Source: Kingella pumchi | GTDB taxonomy: Bacteria; Pseudomonadota; Gammaproteobacteria; Burkholderiales; Neisseriaceae | Assembly: GCF_022288825.1 (NCBI RefSeq) | Contig: NZ_JAKOOW010000021.1 | Location: forward strand, 1 to 49,483 | Length of the DNA stretch: 49,483 nt | Direction: 5' to 3' | In this document: piece after piece, positions 24,349 to 32,471 of the stretch | Layout of the letters: every line of letters begins with the position of its first letter | Numbering within the stretch: position 1 is the stretch's first letter | Made by a program: the position numbers and the translations under genes | Notes under the pieces: generated by a model | What the model was told of the DNA's origin: nothing | Databases searched by the model: none | Seen by the model: only the letters and a program-made list of their open reading frames with translations

Positions 24349-26313
24349 TCACAGATTCTTGCGGTAAAAGCCGCGCCACCAGCGTTTGCCCAATTCGGGG
24401 GCTTGGAAGTCGTCCATGCCTTTGTAGATTACGTCGGCGGCGGCGGCGGCTTCGCCGGGTGTGCGGAAATCGGTGCTGCTCACGGCCAGGCTGCCGATAA
24501 ACGGGCGGCCGTTTTCGTCGGCGATAAACGGCACCACCGCGCTTAAATTCAGCGTGCGGCCGCGGTAGCTGCGCACTTCGACCATCACCGCATGGAAGCG
24601 GCCGCGCGGCAGGTTGGCATGGCCTTCAAAGCTCAAAACCTGATGCGGCAGCTGCTGCGGATTGTCCTGCAGCTGCCGATAGCCATTTTGCACGCTCTCT
24701 TGCACGCTGCCGGCAGACAGCCTACTCATGCGCCATTGGATGCCGGCGGGGGTAAACAGCGCGGGCGTCAGCAGTTTCAGGCTGCCTGCGCCGGCAAGCG
24801 GCAGGCGTTCGTGCAGGGCGAAAGCGGCGGCAAAGCCGGCCTGCAGCAGCGGTTTGCGCCACAAGTCGGGCAGTACGGCTTCGGAAGGCTCGGCCAGCGC
24901 GGTGCGGATACTGACCGTGCCGCGGTGGTTACGCTGCAGCTCTTTGGCGAAATTCACGCAGCCGGCGGACGATGCGGGATAAAACAGCTGCTCGATAATG
25001 CGGCCGAGCGGGAAAAACACGCCGCTGCCGATTTGCGCGCACAGGCGGGTGTACCACTCGGGCGGCAGCTCGGGAAGCTGCGCCTGCGCTTCTTGGTAGG
25101 TTAAAAGTTTCAGCGTATTGGCCGACAGCTCTGCAGCGGTGCGCGCCAGATAGCAGGCGCAAAAATACACGAAAGCCTGGTTGTCCGGCCGCGCCAGAAA
25201 TTCGTCCATATCCGGCCCGCCGGCATGGATTTCCGCCAGCAGTTTGTCGAGCTGCACCAGGCTGCGCAGCGAATAATCGGGGCGCACCACGCTGCGCAGC
25301 GCGTCCAGATAGGCCGGCTCGGGCAAACGGCTGCCGTCGCGCGGCGCGCCTTCGAGCACGATGTCGATCAGCCGGCGGGCAAGCTGGTTGGGATTGTCCG
25401 GCACGATTTCGCCCGCCGCTGCCGGCTGGGCAGCCTGAAAACCGTGCTGCGCCCAATCGGCCAGCGACAGGCCGCCGCAGAAGGCGTCGCGCAGCAGGTG
25501 GAACACCGGCACCGGCCGGCGGGCGATGCGGGCGAACATGCTGTCTTCCAAACCTTCGGCGCGGATGCGGCGCCCGCCCATGCGCGCCAGCTGGCTGCGG
25601 TTGAACCATTCGGGCGCCGCATTCTGCGTTTCGCCCAAAGCACGGACGGTGAAAAACGCCAGCAGATAGAGAAAATTGCCGGCTTCCACGCCGCTGAAAT
25701 GCCGGGTGTAATTGTCTTCGCCGATGTTTTCGCGCTCGCGGATCAGGATAACCAATTCGTCGATATTTTTCAGGCTGCCTTCGCCGCCCGGCAGTTCCAG
25801 CGCCGCCAGATCTTCGCCATAGGCCAGGCCGCCCGGCAGGTTGCGGCGCTGGGCGTAACATTCCAGCGCAAAAGCAGACATCCGCCCGCAGTCGGCATCG
25901 TCGCTCATGCGGAAAGCCTGCCACAGCGCCCCGTCCAGCGCTACCGGACGCTCGTCGCCCTCCAGCCGCGCCTTGACCATCGCCAACGGCCGGAACGTCC
26001 AGCGGCCGAAACGCGCCCCGCCCTCTTCGTCCCACGAATAAGACGCGCCGCTGTGGCGCGCTACATATTCGGCCAGATAGGCGGCAACCGTCCGCAGAAA
26101 ATTGCGCCCCTCGTGACTTTGCGCCAGCGTGTCGTAATCGGTGCCGGCGTTCTGGTGGATATGGCGCAGCAGCGACGAGAGCAGCGTCAGGCTCACCGGC
26201 GTGAAGTCGGGGCGGATTTTCCACAGCCCGGTAAACGCCATGCCGCCGGTAGGCAGGCGGCTTTTGAGCAGGCACTCGAGCAGGTACTGTTGGTTGCGGT
26301 CGTTGGTATTCAT
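24349..26313 (-). CDS. Uncharacterised 654-aa protein
   Basis: I do not recognise this protein. It has no signal peptide and no clear membrane segment, so it is probably cytoplasmic. It starts MNTNDRNQQYLLECLLKS and ends WWRGFYRKNL. It contains scattered Cys and many Arg. The codon use and G+C match the flanks. No P-loop, metal-binding or protease motif stands out. The C-terminal third (from about residue 530) has an HAVMVEVRSYRGR-type beta-rich stretch. DUS-derived GSLK tetrapeptides occur twice (around 179-182 and 513-516), and another DUS is read in frame as QAAQ (FQAAQPA). It is monocistronic, convergent with the TPR gene. Confidence 0.8.
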   Translation of the reverse strand: MNTNDRNQQYLLECLLKSRLPTGGMAFTGLWKIRPDFTPVSLTLLSSLLRHIHQNAGTDYDTLAQSHEGRNFLRTVAAYLAEYVARHSGASYSWDEEGGARFGRWTFRPLAMVKARLEGDERPVALDGALWQAFRMSDDADCGRMSAFALECYAQRRNLPGGLAYGEDLAALELPGGEGSLKNIDELVILIRERENIGEDNYTRHFSGVEAGNFLYLLAFFTVRALGETQNAAPEWFNRSQLARMGGRRIRAEGLEDSMFARIARRPVPVFHLLRDAFCGGLSLADWAQHGFQAAQPAAAGEIVPDNPNQLARRLIDIVLEGAPRDGSRLPEPAYLDALRSVVRPDYSLRSLVQLDKLLAEIHAGGPDMDEFLARPDNQAFVYFCACYLARTAAELSANTLKLLTYQEAQAQLPELPPEWYTRLCAQIGSGVFFPLGRIIEQLFYPASSAGCVNFAKELQRNHRGTVSIRTALAEPSEAVLPDLWRKPLLQAGFAAAFALHERLPLAGAGSLKLLTPALFTPAGIQWRMSRLSAGSVQESVQNGYRQLQDNPQQLPHQVLSFEGHANLPRGRFHAVMVEVRSYRGRTLNLSAVVPFIADENGRPFIGSLAVSSTDFRTPGEAAAAADVIYKGMDDFQAPELGKRWWRGFYRKNL

Positions 26314-26432
26314 AAGGGCTTGGGCAGACGGAATCCGACGGAAAAAACAGACGGCGCATTATAACCGCGCCCCGCCCACGCCATGCGCCGCCGCATGCAA
26401 AAAGCCGGCGCGCCGCAGCAGTTTGGCAACAG

Positions 26433-26468
26433 AAAAAGCAGCCTGAAGGCTTTTCAGGCTGCTTTTTT
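26433..26468 (-). terminator. DUS-type terminator after the six-cysteine secreted protein
   Basis: AAAAAGCAGCCTGAA (26433-26447) pairs with TTCAGGCTGCTTTTT (26453-26467). On the minus strand, T residues follow the stem. Confidence 0.75.
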
Positions 26469-26488
26469 ACCGGCAGCTTGGCAAGACT

Positions 26489-27079
26489 CTACCATTCGCT
26501 GCCGGCATTTTCGCTGCCGCCCGCATGCTGGCGGGCTTTTTTCACTTCGCGGCAGGGATAGGTGGCGGCGATTTGCCGGGCTTGATCGCTGCGGGCAAAC
26601 CATTCCTGCTGATCCGCATCTTTTTCCCCTTGTTCGAAATAACGCTTTCGCGCGGCTTCGGCTTGGGCGCGCAGTGGCAGGATTTTGTCGGTGCAGGCCT
26701 GGTATTCGCGCCGCAGACGGGTTTTGTCCTTCAGCAGGCTGCCCACTTCGGCTTCTTCGAGCGTTTGGTAACGCCAGATCAGCTCGCGGCACAGCGGGCT
26801 GGTGCCCCAAGGGTCGCCGCCGCAGTACACAGGCTGCGCGCGGTCGATCTGCGCCAGATCCATTTGCCTGATTTTGGCGGTTTCGGCAGGTATCCGCGCT
26901 TTGTATTCGGCAATCGCGGCGCGGCAGCCGGGCGTCAACTGCGCGGCATCGGTTGCGCCGTCACACTCTTGCAAAACGGTACGCAGCAGCCCCTGAACCG
27001 TTGGCTGCGGCTGTCCGCCACCGGCTGTCGCTGCGAGAGAAAAGGTCAAAACAAAAACTGCGCTTAGGATTTTCTTCAT
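26489..27079 (-). CDS. Secreted six-cysteine protein, unknown function
   Basis: A 196-aa protein with a Sec signal peptide (MKKILSAVFVLTFSLAATA, cleavage near residue 19). Six cysteines remain in the mature part (39, 52, 86, 97, 129, 176), an even number that suggests three disulfides in the periplasm. The region from about 105 to 160 is charged and helical. It ends in a Gly/Ser/Glu-rich tail. I recognise no family. The upstream 211 bp hold a relic of foreign neisserial repeats. Confidence 0.7.
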   Translation of the reverse strand: MKKILSAVFVLTFSLAATAGGGQPQPTVQGLLRTVLQECDGATDAAQLTPGCRAAIAEYKARIPAETAKIRQMDLAQIDRAQPVYCGGDPWGTSPLCRELIWRYQTLEEAEVGSLLKDKTRLRREYQACTDKILPLRAQAEAARKRYFEQGEKDADQQEWFARSDQARQIAATYPCREVKKARQHAGGSENAGSEW

Positions 27080-27183
27080 GGATGGAATGGCTCCGTTGTT
27101 GGGGATGGGTTTCAGGCTGCTTTTAAGGACGCATGAAACGGTTTCGGGCAGCCTGAAAAACGATTGTAACCGATTATAAGCGC

Positions 27184-27236
27184 CGTCATTCCCGCGCAGG
27201 CGGTAAGAGAGTGCGGGTACTTTGAGGTCGTCTGAA
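27184..27236. repeat. dRS3-like 20-mer plus a DUS of another dialect
   Basis: CGTCATTCCCGCGCAGGCGG (27184-27203) matches, as I remember it, the left part of the neisserial dRS3 repeat but lacks the second GGGAAT arm. AGGTCGTCTGAA at 27225-27236 is exactly the dialect I know as AG-mucDUS, unlike all other DUS here. A native DUS follows at 27242. The rest of the 27080-27290 gap holds DUS copies and the vWA-gene terminator. Confidence 0.6.
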
Positions 27237-27241
27237 AGGAC

Positions 27242-27281
27242 AGGCAGCCTGAAAACCGGTTTTCCGTTTTTCAGGCTGCCT
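27242..27281 (-). terminator. DUS-type terminator after the vWA lipoprotein gene
   Basis: Full DUS arms AGGCAGCCTGAAAA (27242-27255) and TTTTCAGGCTGCCT (27268-27281) in inverted orientation, just past the stop codon at 27291. Confidence 0.65.
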
Positions 27282-27290
27282 TTGGCCGCG

Positions 27291-28988
27291 TTACTCGCCC
27301 TGTTTTTCAGGCTGCTTGCTGCTCAGGCTTTTGGCGATGCCGATGAGTTCTTGGAACTCGGCGATGAAGCCGTAGGGATCTTTGGCGCGGGTGGCGGCGG
27401 CCATTTTTTCGATGGCACTCCAGTCGAGCTTGCCGTTGTATTCGCCGCCGCGCAGTTGTTGGGCGTAGGAGGCGGCAGCGAGGGCGAGACGGGTGTCGGC
27501 GTCGGCCTGCGCCAGCGGAATGCTGCGGGCGGGTACGGGCTGTTCGATGAGTTTGCTCGCGCTTTGGCCGGGCAGTTTGTAGCGCACTTTGACGTAGGCG
27601 TATTCGTTTTTGCTGCCGTCTGCGGTGGGGGCTTTTTGGTAGCGGGAGCTGTCCAGCCAGCCGGTTTTGCCCTGCGGGATGATTTCGTAAAGGGCGGTGA
27701 CGCTGTGGCCGGAGCCGATGTCGCCGGCATCGACTTTGTCGTTGTTGAAGTCTTCGTTGCGTAGGGTGCGGTTGGTGTAGCCGACCAGGCGGTATTCTTT
27801 AACGGTGGCGGGGTTGAATTCGACTTGGATTTTGACGTCTTGGGCAACGGTGGCGAGGGTGGAAGTGAGCTGGTGTTGCAGCACTTTTTTCGCTTCTTTT
27901 TCGCTGTCGATGTAGCTGTAGTTGCCGTCGCCCGCGTCGGCGATTTGTTCCATCATCTCTTCGTTGTAGTTGTCGGTACCGAAACCGAGGGTACTGAGCG
28001 AGATGCCGCTTTTGCGTTTTTCGGCGACCATGGATTTGAGGGTTTCGGTGTCGGCAACGCCGACGTTGAAGTCGCCGTCGGTGGCTAGCAGGATGCGGTT
28101 GATGCCGTTTTTAACGAAGGCTTTTTGCGCTTCGTCATAGGCCATGCGTAGGGCGCGCTCGCCCGATGTTGCGCCGCCGGCTTCCAGGCTGTTGACGGCG
28201 CGTAGGATGGTGTCTTTGTCTTTGCCGGAAGTGGGCGGCAGCACGAGTTTTTCGCCGGATGCGTAGGTGATGATGGTAACTTTGTCCTGCGCTCGAAGCT
28301 GCTGGGTGAGCAGGCGCAGGGCTTTTTTCACCAGCGGCAGTTTGTCGGGCGAATTCATGCTGCCGGAGACGTCCACCAAAAAGACAAGGTTGGCAGGCGG
28401 CAGGTTTTTCTTGGCGGTGTCCTGCGCCTGGATGCCGATTTTGACGAGTTTGGCTTCAGGCTGCCACGGGGAATCGACGGTTTGGGTGTGGACGGCGAAA
28501 GGGCGGCCGTCTTGCGGCAAGGGGTAGGAATAGGGGAAGTAGTTGACGATTTCTTCGATGCGCACGGCGTCTTTGGGCGGCAGGCGGCCGTTGTTGAGAA
28601 AGCGGCGCACGTTGGCGTAACTGCCGGTATCGACGTCGATGCTGAAGGTGGAAACGGGCTCTTGGGCAACGGCTTTGACGGGGTTTTCAGGCTGCTTTTG
28701 GTAGCGTTCGGTGTCGGTGCGCAGGGGGCGGGCTTCGGCGGCGGTGCGGCTGCGTTGGTTGACCATCATGGCGAAGGGCATGATTTGGCCATACAGGGTT
28801 ACGCCGCCCGAGCGTTTGCTGCTGGCGCTTGAGGGTTCGGCTTTGTACATCACTTCCGCTCTGTCCATCGCTTCGGCCGGCACGCCGGATACTTCGGCAA
28901 CTTGGGATTCGGGGGCGCGCTGGTTGCCGCAGGCGGCAAGCGCCAGCAGGGTAAACGCAGCAAGCGGACGGTATAAAACGGGTTTCAT
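27291..28988 (-). CDS. von Willebrand factor A domain lipoprotein (YfbK-like)
   Basis: A 565-aa predicted lipoprotein. The lipobox LAAC puts the acylated Cys at residue 20. An N-terminal vWF-type segment (about 105-170, STFSIDVDTGSYANVRRFLN) precedes the vWA domain (about 195-370), with the MIDAS motif DVSGSMNSP and the later ATDGDFNVG. A C-terminal DUF3520-like region follows (YRLVGYTNR, then KYRLPG-like KVRYKLPG). The family includes E. coli YfbK, whose role is unclear; metal-dependent protein binding at the outer membrane is inferred. The start MKPVLYRP at 28988 gives the signal peptide. A DUS in the gene encodes KQPEN (near residue 97). Confidence 0.88.
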   Translation of the reverse strand: MKPVLYRPLAAFTLLALAACGNQRAPESQVAEVSGVPAEAMDRAEVMYKAEPSSASSKRSGGVTLYGQIMPFAMMVNQRSRTAAEARPLRTDTERYQKQPENPVKAVAQEPVSTFSIDVDTGSYANVRRFLNNGRLPPKDAVRIEEIVNYFPYSYPLPQDGRPFAVHTQTVDSPWQPEAKLVKIGIQAQDTAKKNLPPANLVFLVDVSGSMNSPDKLPLVKKALRLLTQQLRAQDKVTIITYASGEKLVLPPTSGKDKDTILRAVNSLEAGGATSGERALRMAYDEAQKAFVKNGINRILLATDGDFNVGVADTETLKSMVAEKRKSGISLSTLGFGTDNYNEEMMEQIADAGDGNYSYIDSEKEAKKVLQHQLTSTLATVAQDVKIQVEFNPATVKEYRLVGYTNRTLRNEDFNNDKVDAGDIGSGHSVTALYEIIPQGKTGWLDSSRYQKAPTADGSKNEYAYVKVRYKLPGQSASKLIEQPVPARSIPLAQADADTRLALAAASYAQQLRGGEYNGKLDWSAIEKMAAATRAKDPYGFIAEFQELIGIAKSLSSKQPEKQGE

Positions 28989-29066
28989 AGCACTTCCTTT
29001 ATGGTTGGGGGTGAACAAACGGGTGGCAGCCGTTTCAGGCTGCCTGAAAACTGGTTCGCCGGCAGT

Positions 29067-30296
29067 TTATTGCGGCGGATTGCGCTCACCCCATTCGCGC
29101 AGGCTGATATTCAGGGCGCGGATAGCGGGTTCGAGCAGGCCGGCCATTTCGGCGGCGATGCGGCCGTCGGGATGGTGTTTGGGGTCGTACACAAACTGGG
29201 CAAACAGCCTGTCGAGCATGATTTCGCCGGCATCGGGCTTCAGCTGCCAGCGGCCGCGGACGGTTTTAATGTAGCCCAGGCGTTTTAAGGCGTCCAGCAG
29301 ATTGGCCAGCGCGTCGTAGCCGATGGCGATATACAGCCTGAAATCGCGTTGGCGCAAACCGCCCTGCTCTTGCGCGCGCCACAGCACCAGCAGCACGTAA
29401 ACGGCGTCGTCAAACAAAACCTGCGCGCCGTCGGCCTTGAGATAGGCGCGGCGGCGGCAGTAGGGCAGGCAGGCGGTAATCAGAGCGCCGAACAGCACAA
29501 TCAGCCACAACAGATGCAGCCACACCAAAAACACCGGCACCACTGAAAACGCGCCGTAAATCAGCCGGTAGCTGTTGAAATTGGCGATATAAAAAGCAAA
29601 GCCCCATTTGGCGGCTTCCAGCAGCGCGGCAGTGAGCGCGGCGCCGATCAGGGCGTTGGCGGCGGGAACCAGGCAGTTGGGCACCACACGGTAGAGCAGC
29701 CACAGGGTCAGCGTGTCGAGCAAAAAGCGGCCGGGGATCTGGGATGCGCCGAGCTGTTTCAGGCTGCCTGCCAGCCACGGCAGATGGGCATCGAGATATT
29801 CGGGACTGAACACATACGCCGATGCCGACAAACTCACGGCAACCAGCACCGGCCCGAAAGTCAGCAGCAGCACATAAATCGGCAGGGCGATCAGCAGCGG
29901 GCGCGGCTTTTGGATGTTCCAGATGCGGTTGAAGGTTTCGTCGATGGTCTGCACCAGCAGCAGCGACGAAAACGCCATAAACGCCACGCCCACGGCGGTA
30001 AGCTGCCCGGCCTGCTCGCGAAAACCCTGCAGATAGTCGGCCACCGCCGCTGCGCCGCTGGGAACGATAAGGCTGGTGATAAAACCGTTTAAGGCAGCCT
30101 GAAAACCGCTGAAGTCGGGCAGCGCGGTCAGCACCACCAACGTAACGGTCAGCAGGGGCACCAGCGCCAGCAGCGTGGTAAAGGTCAGACTGGACGCGAC
30201 CTGCATCAGCCGCACTTTTTGAAAACGCCGCCAAACAAAGGCGGCGAATCCGAAAGGCGGCAAACGGGAAATGCGGTGCAGCAGCTCGTTCATCAT
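29067..30296 (-). CDS. YihY/BrkB-family inner-membrane protein
   Basis: A 409-aa protein with about six membrane segments in the first 285 residues (hallmarks FTTLLALVPLLTV, NRIWNIQK, IYGAFSVVPVFLVWLHLLW). The remaining 120 residues are a soluble, winged-helix-like extension (around RLYIAIGYDALANLLDALKRLGYI), longer than E. coli YihY but usual for betaproteobacteria. The family was once misnamed ribonuclease BN; its function is not settled. The start (ATG at 30294-30296, or one codon further downstream) overlaps the cysB stop as ATGA, so the two are translationally coupled. A DUS encodes AGSLKQ. Confidence 0.88.
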   Translation of the reverse strand: MMNELLHRISRLPPFGFAAFVWRRFQKVRLMQVASSLTFTTLLALVPLLTVTLVVLTALPDFSGFQAALNGFITSLIVPSGAAAVADYLQGFREQAGQLTAVGVAFMAFSSLLLVQTIDETFNRIWNIQKPRPLLIALPIYVLLLTFGPVLVAVSLSASAYVFSPEYLDAHLPWLAGSLKQLGASQIPGRFLLDTLTLWLLYRVVPNCLVPAANALIGAALTAALLEAAKWGFAFYIANFNSYRLIYGAFSVVPVFLVWLHLLWLIVLFGALITACLPYCRRRAYLKADGAQVLFDDAVYVLLVLWRAQEQGGLRQRDFRLYIAIGYDALANLLDALKRLGYIKTVRGRWQLKPDAGEIMLDRLFAQFVYDPKHHPDGRIAAEMAGLLEPAIRALNISLREWGERNPPQ

Positions 30297-31240
30297 CAGA
30301 TGGAAAAGTCTTCTTGGGCGGGAGTGTAAAGCAGCTGGTTGACGCGATCGCGGGTCAGGCCGGCATCCAGCATGGCGATGAAATCGTAAACGTAGTTGCG
30401 GATCAGGGCGTCGCCGCGCAGCAGAATCTGCACCGGCACCGGCTCGAACAGGCGGCCGGCGTCGCGCATCACAATACCGGCATCAGCATCGTCGTGGGCA
30501 TCGCGGTTGAGCAGGCCGACGCCCAAACCGAGACGGACATAGGTTTTCAGCAAATCGTCATCGTCCGCCGCCAGCGCCACGCGATAATCCGCCACCCGAC
30601 CACGGCCAAAGGCGCGCGCCAGCACGGTACCGGCGTCAAAGCTGAACCCGTAAGCCAGCAGCGGCTCGTCGGCCAAATCGCGCAGCGTGATTTCAGGCAG
30701 CGTGGCCAAACGGTGCGACGGCGGCACAAACACTGCATAATGCCATTGCCCGCACGGCAGGCTGCCGACATCGGCCGGCAAGTCGGGCAAATCGCCGGAA
30801 AGCGCCAAATCGGCTTCGCCGCGGTACACCATATCGGCCACTTCCTGCGGACTGCCGCATTTGATGTTTAAATGAACGTCGGGATAATCCGCGGTAAAGC
30901 GGGCAACGGTTTCAGGCAGCCTGAAACGCGCCAATGTGCCGCTGGCCGCCAAAGTCAGGCTGCCGCTGCGCGTACCGGTGAATTCGCCGCTGATGTTTTT
31001 AATGTTTTGAACTTCGCGCAAAATCTGCTCGGCAGTTTCCAAAATCGCCTGCCCCGGCTGGGTAACCGATACAATGCGCTTGCCGCTGCGGATAAAAATC
31101 TGCGTGCCCAGCTCCTCCTCCAAAAGCCGTATCTGCTTGGACACACCGGGCTGGGAAGTAAACAGCGCCTCGGCCGCTTCCGAAACGTTCAGATTGCGGC
31201 GGAAAACCTCCACCGCATAGCGCAATTGCTGTAATTTCAT
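30296..31240 (-). CDS. cysB: LysR-family transcriptional regulator CysB
   Basis: A 314-aa LysR regulator. The N-terminal winged HTH (MKLQQLRYAVEVFRRNLNVSEAAEALFTSQ, split by the usual turn; recognition part PGVSKQIRLLEEELG) is followed by a substrate-binding effector domain. It matches CysB, which activates sulfur-assimilation and cysteine-uptake genes in response to N-acetylserine. The start at 31240 was chosen from the conserved MKLQQL; no strong Shine-Dalgarno is seen. It forms an operon with the YihY-like gene (ATGA overlap). An in-frame DUS (about 30909-30925) codes for RFRLPE. Confidence 0.92.
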   Translation of the reverse strand: MKLQQLRYAVEVFRRNLNVSEAAEALFTSQPGVSKQIRLLEEELGTQIFIRSGKRIVSVTQPGQAILETAEQILREVQNIKNISGEFTGTRSGSLTLAASGTLARFRLPETVARFTADYPDVHLNIKCGSPQEVADMVYRGEADLALSGDLPDLPADVGSLPCGQWHYAVFVPPSHRLATLPEITLRDLADEPLLAYGFSFDAGTVLARAFGRGRVADYRVALAADDDDLLKTYVRLGLGVGLLNRDAHDDADAGIVMRDAGRLFEPVPVQILLRGDALIRNYVYDFIAMLDAGLTRDRVNQLLYTPAQEDFSI

Positions 31241-31280
31241 AGTGGTTTGAATTTTGGCAAAAATGTAAATAAAGCGCGCA

Positions 31281-31309
31281 AATGTAGCATGCGCACCGCA
31301 ATAAATCAA
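31281..31309 (-). promoter_or_regulatory. Predicted cysB promoter
   Basis: Minus strand: -35 TTGATT (31304-31309), 17 bp, -10 TACATT (31281-31286). The start near 31274 gives a leader of about 34 nt. Confidence 0.55.
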
Positions 31310-31333
31310 AAACTCGAATTCGCCTGCTTTTCT

Positions 31334-31349
31334 GTTGCATTATTGCAAC
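31334..31349. promoter_or_regulatory. Perfect dyad upstream of cysB, candidate LysR-type operator
   Basis: GTTGCA-TTAT-TGCAAC is a perfect inverted repeat centred about 37 bp upstream of the cysB -35 box. LysR-type regulators bind such dyads and often autoregulate, so a CysB or other LTTR site is possible. Confidence 0.4.
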
Positions 31350-31425
31350 GCAATTTGCCGCAAAACCCACCGCGGCACCATAAAATATATGACAAAGAAC
31401 AGCCAGTTGTGCATTATTAAAGTCA

Positions 31426-31441
31426 GCCAAACCCCTTTGGC
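31426..31441. promoter_or_regulatory. Inverted repeat upstream of the rmpM promoter
   Basis: GCCAAA-CCCC-TTTGGC, perfect 6-bp arms, ends 14 bp before the rmpM -35 box, a position typical of an activator or repressor site. Confidence 0.35.
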
Positions 31442-31455
31442 AAACCGCATTTCTA

Positions 31456-31484
31456 TTGACAGAACGCATGCAGGTTCTTATAGT
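31456..31484 (+). promoter_or_regulatory. Near-consensus promoter of rmpM
   Basis: TTGACA (31456-31461), exactly 17 bp, TATAGT (31479-31484). The leader to the ATG at 31601 is about 110 nt, long enough for post-transcriptional control. The strong promoter fits an abundant outer-membrane protein. Confidence 0.85.
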
Positions 31485-31600
31485 AGACGCGGTTAAATTC
31501 AGGTTTGCAAAGCGCCGCCAACACGGCACTCAGACCTCCTATACTAGGCGGAAGTTCTGTATCCTCCGCCCCACAAATCATTTTTGATGAGGGAATAACA

Positions 31601-32275
31601 ATGACTAAACAGTTGAAATTAAGCGCAATGATCGTTGCCCTGCTGGCTTCTTCAGGCGCTATGGCTCACGAACAAAACGCCTACGGTTACACCACCAGCC
31701 AAGAATCAGGCGAAGTGGTTCGCAACAGCTACAACGAATGCTGGGAAAACAGCTTCCTGAACAAAGCCGAAAACGGCCTGGTTGAATGTGGCGACCGTCA
31801 GCCCGAAGCTCCGCCCCAACCCGAACCGCAACCCGAACCGCAATACAAAGAGGAAGTGGTTAACCTGTCCAGCAACTTCCTGTTCGGCTTTGACAAAGAC
31901 ACTCTGCGCACTGAAGCCGTTCAAACTCTGGACAACCTGGTTCAACGCCTGTCTGACACCCGCGTAGAATCCGTACGCGTAGAAGGCAACACCGACTTCA
32001 TGGGTACCGAGCAGTACAACCAAGCTCTGTCTGAGCGCCGTGCTAATGTTGTGGCCAACTACCTGACCAGCCACGGCGTACCTGCCGGCAAAGTGTCTGC
32101 AGTTGGTCTGGGCGAAAGCCAAGCCCGCATGACCGAGAGCTGCCAAGCCGAAGTTGCGAAACTGGGCAAAAAAGTATCCAAAGCGAAAAAACGCTCTGCC
32201 CTTATCGCATGTATCGAGCCGGATCGCCGCGTAGACGTACGCATCCGCTCTCTGATTACCCGCGAAGTACAATAA
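31601..32275 (+). CDS. rmpM: RmpM/class 4-like outer-membrane OmpA-family protein
   Basis: A 224-aa protein with a signal peptide (about 22 residues, ending SSGAMA) and a mature N-terminus that continues to a Pro/Glu/Gln linker (EAPPQPEPQPEPQYK). The C-terminal OmpA-like domain binds peptidoglycan (NFLFGFDKDTLR, NTDFMGTEQYNQALSERRA). In Neisseria RmpM tethers porins and TonB receptors to the cell wall. The ATG at 31601 follows GAGGGA; the open frame upstream is leader. The conserved Cys pair near the C-terminus (ESCQAEV and IACIEPD) is typical. Confidence 0.95.
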   Translation: MTKQLKLSAMIVALLASSGAMAHEQNAYGYTTSQESGEVVRNSYNECWENSFLNKAENGLVECGDRQPEAPPQPEPQPEPQYKEEVVNLSSNFLFGFDKDTLRTEAVQTLDNLVQRLSDTRVESVRVEGNTDFMGTEQYNQALSERRANVVANYLTSHGVPAGKVSAVGLGESQARMTESCQAEVAKLGKKVSKAKKRSALIACIEPDRRVDVRIRSLITREVQ

Positions 32276-32300
32276 TCCGTTTCCAAGCGCGATTAAACGG

Positions 32301-32330
32301 CCGGACTCCCAAAGGAGTCCGGTTTTTATT
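32301..32330 (+). terminator. Intrinsic terminator after rmpM
   Basis: CCGGACTCC (32301-32309), loop CAAA, GGAGTCCGG (32314-32322), then TTTTTATTTT. Confidence 0.9.
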
Positions 32331-32353
32331 TTGCTGCCAAGCGCCGGCAATAA

Positions 32354-32362
32354 TGTTAGAAT
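32354..32362 (+). promoter_or_regulatory. Extended -10 promoter of secB
   Basis: TGTTAGAAT is an extended -10 element about 110 nt upstream of secB; no good -35 is seen. Confidence 0.4.
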
Positions 32363-32471
32363 CTGCCCGCGTTCAACCGGATGTCCGACAGTTTTCCGTC
32401 TCGGAAATACCGATGCCGCTTTTCCCTCCCGCGCTGTTGCCAACAGCCCAATTTTTGAAAGAAAGAGACTT

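Noticed and set aside
25225..26364. 379-aa plus-strand open frame opposite the 654-aa gene
   Set aside because: The minus-strand frame is longer, has a clean start and conserved-looking composition; the plus frame has no signal or domain.
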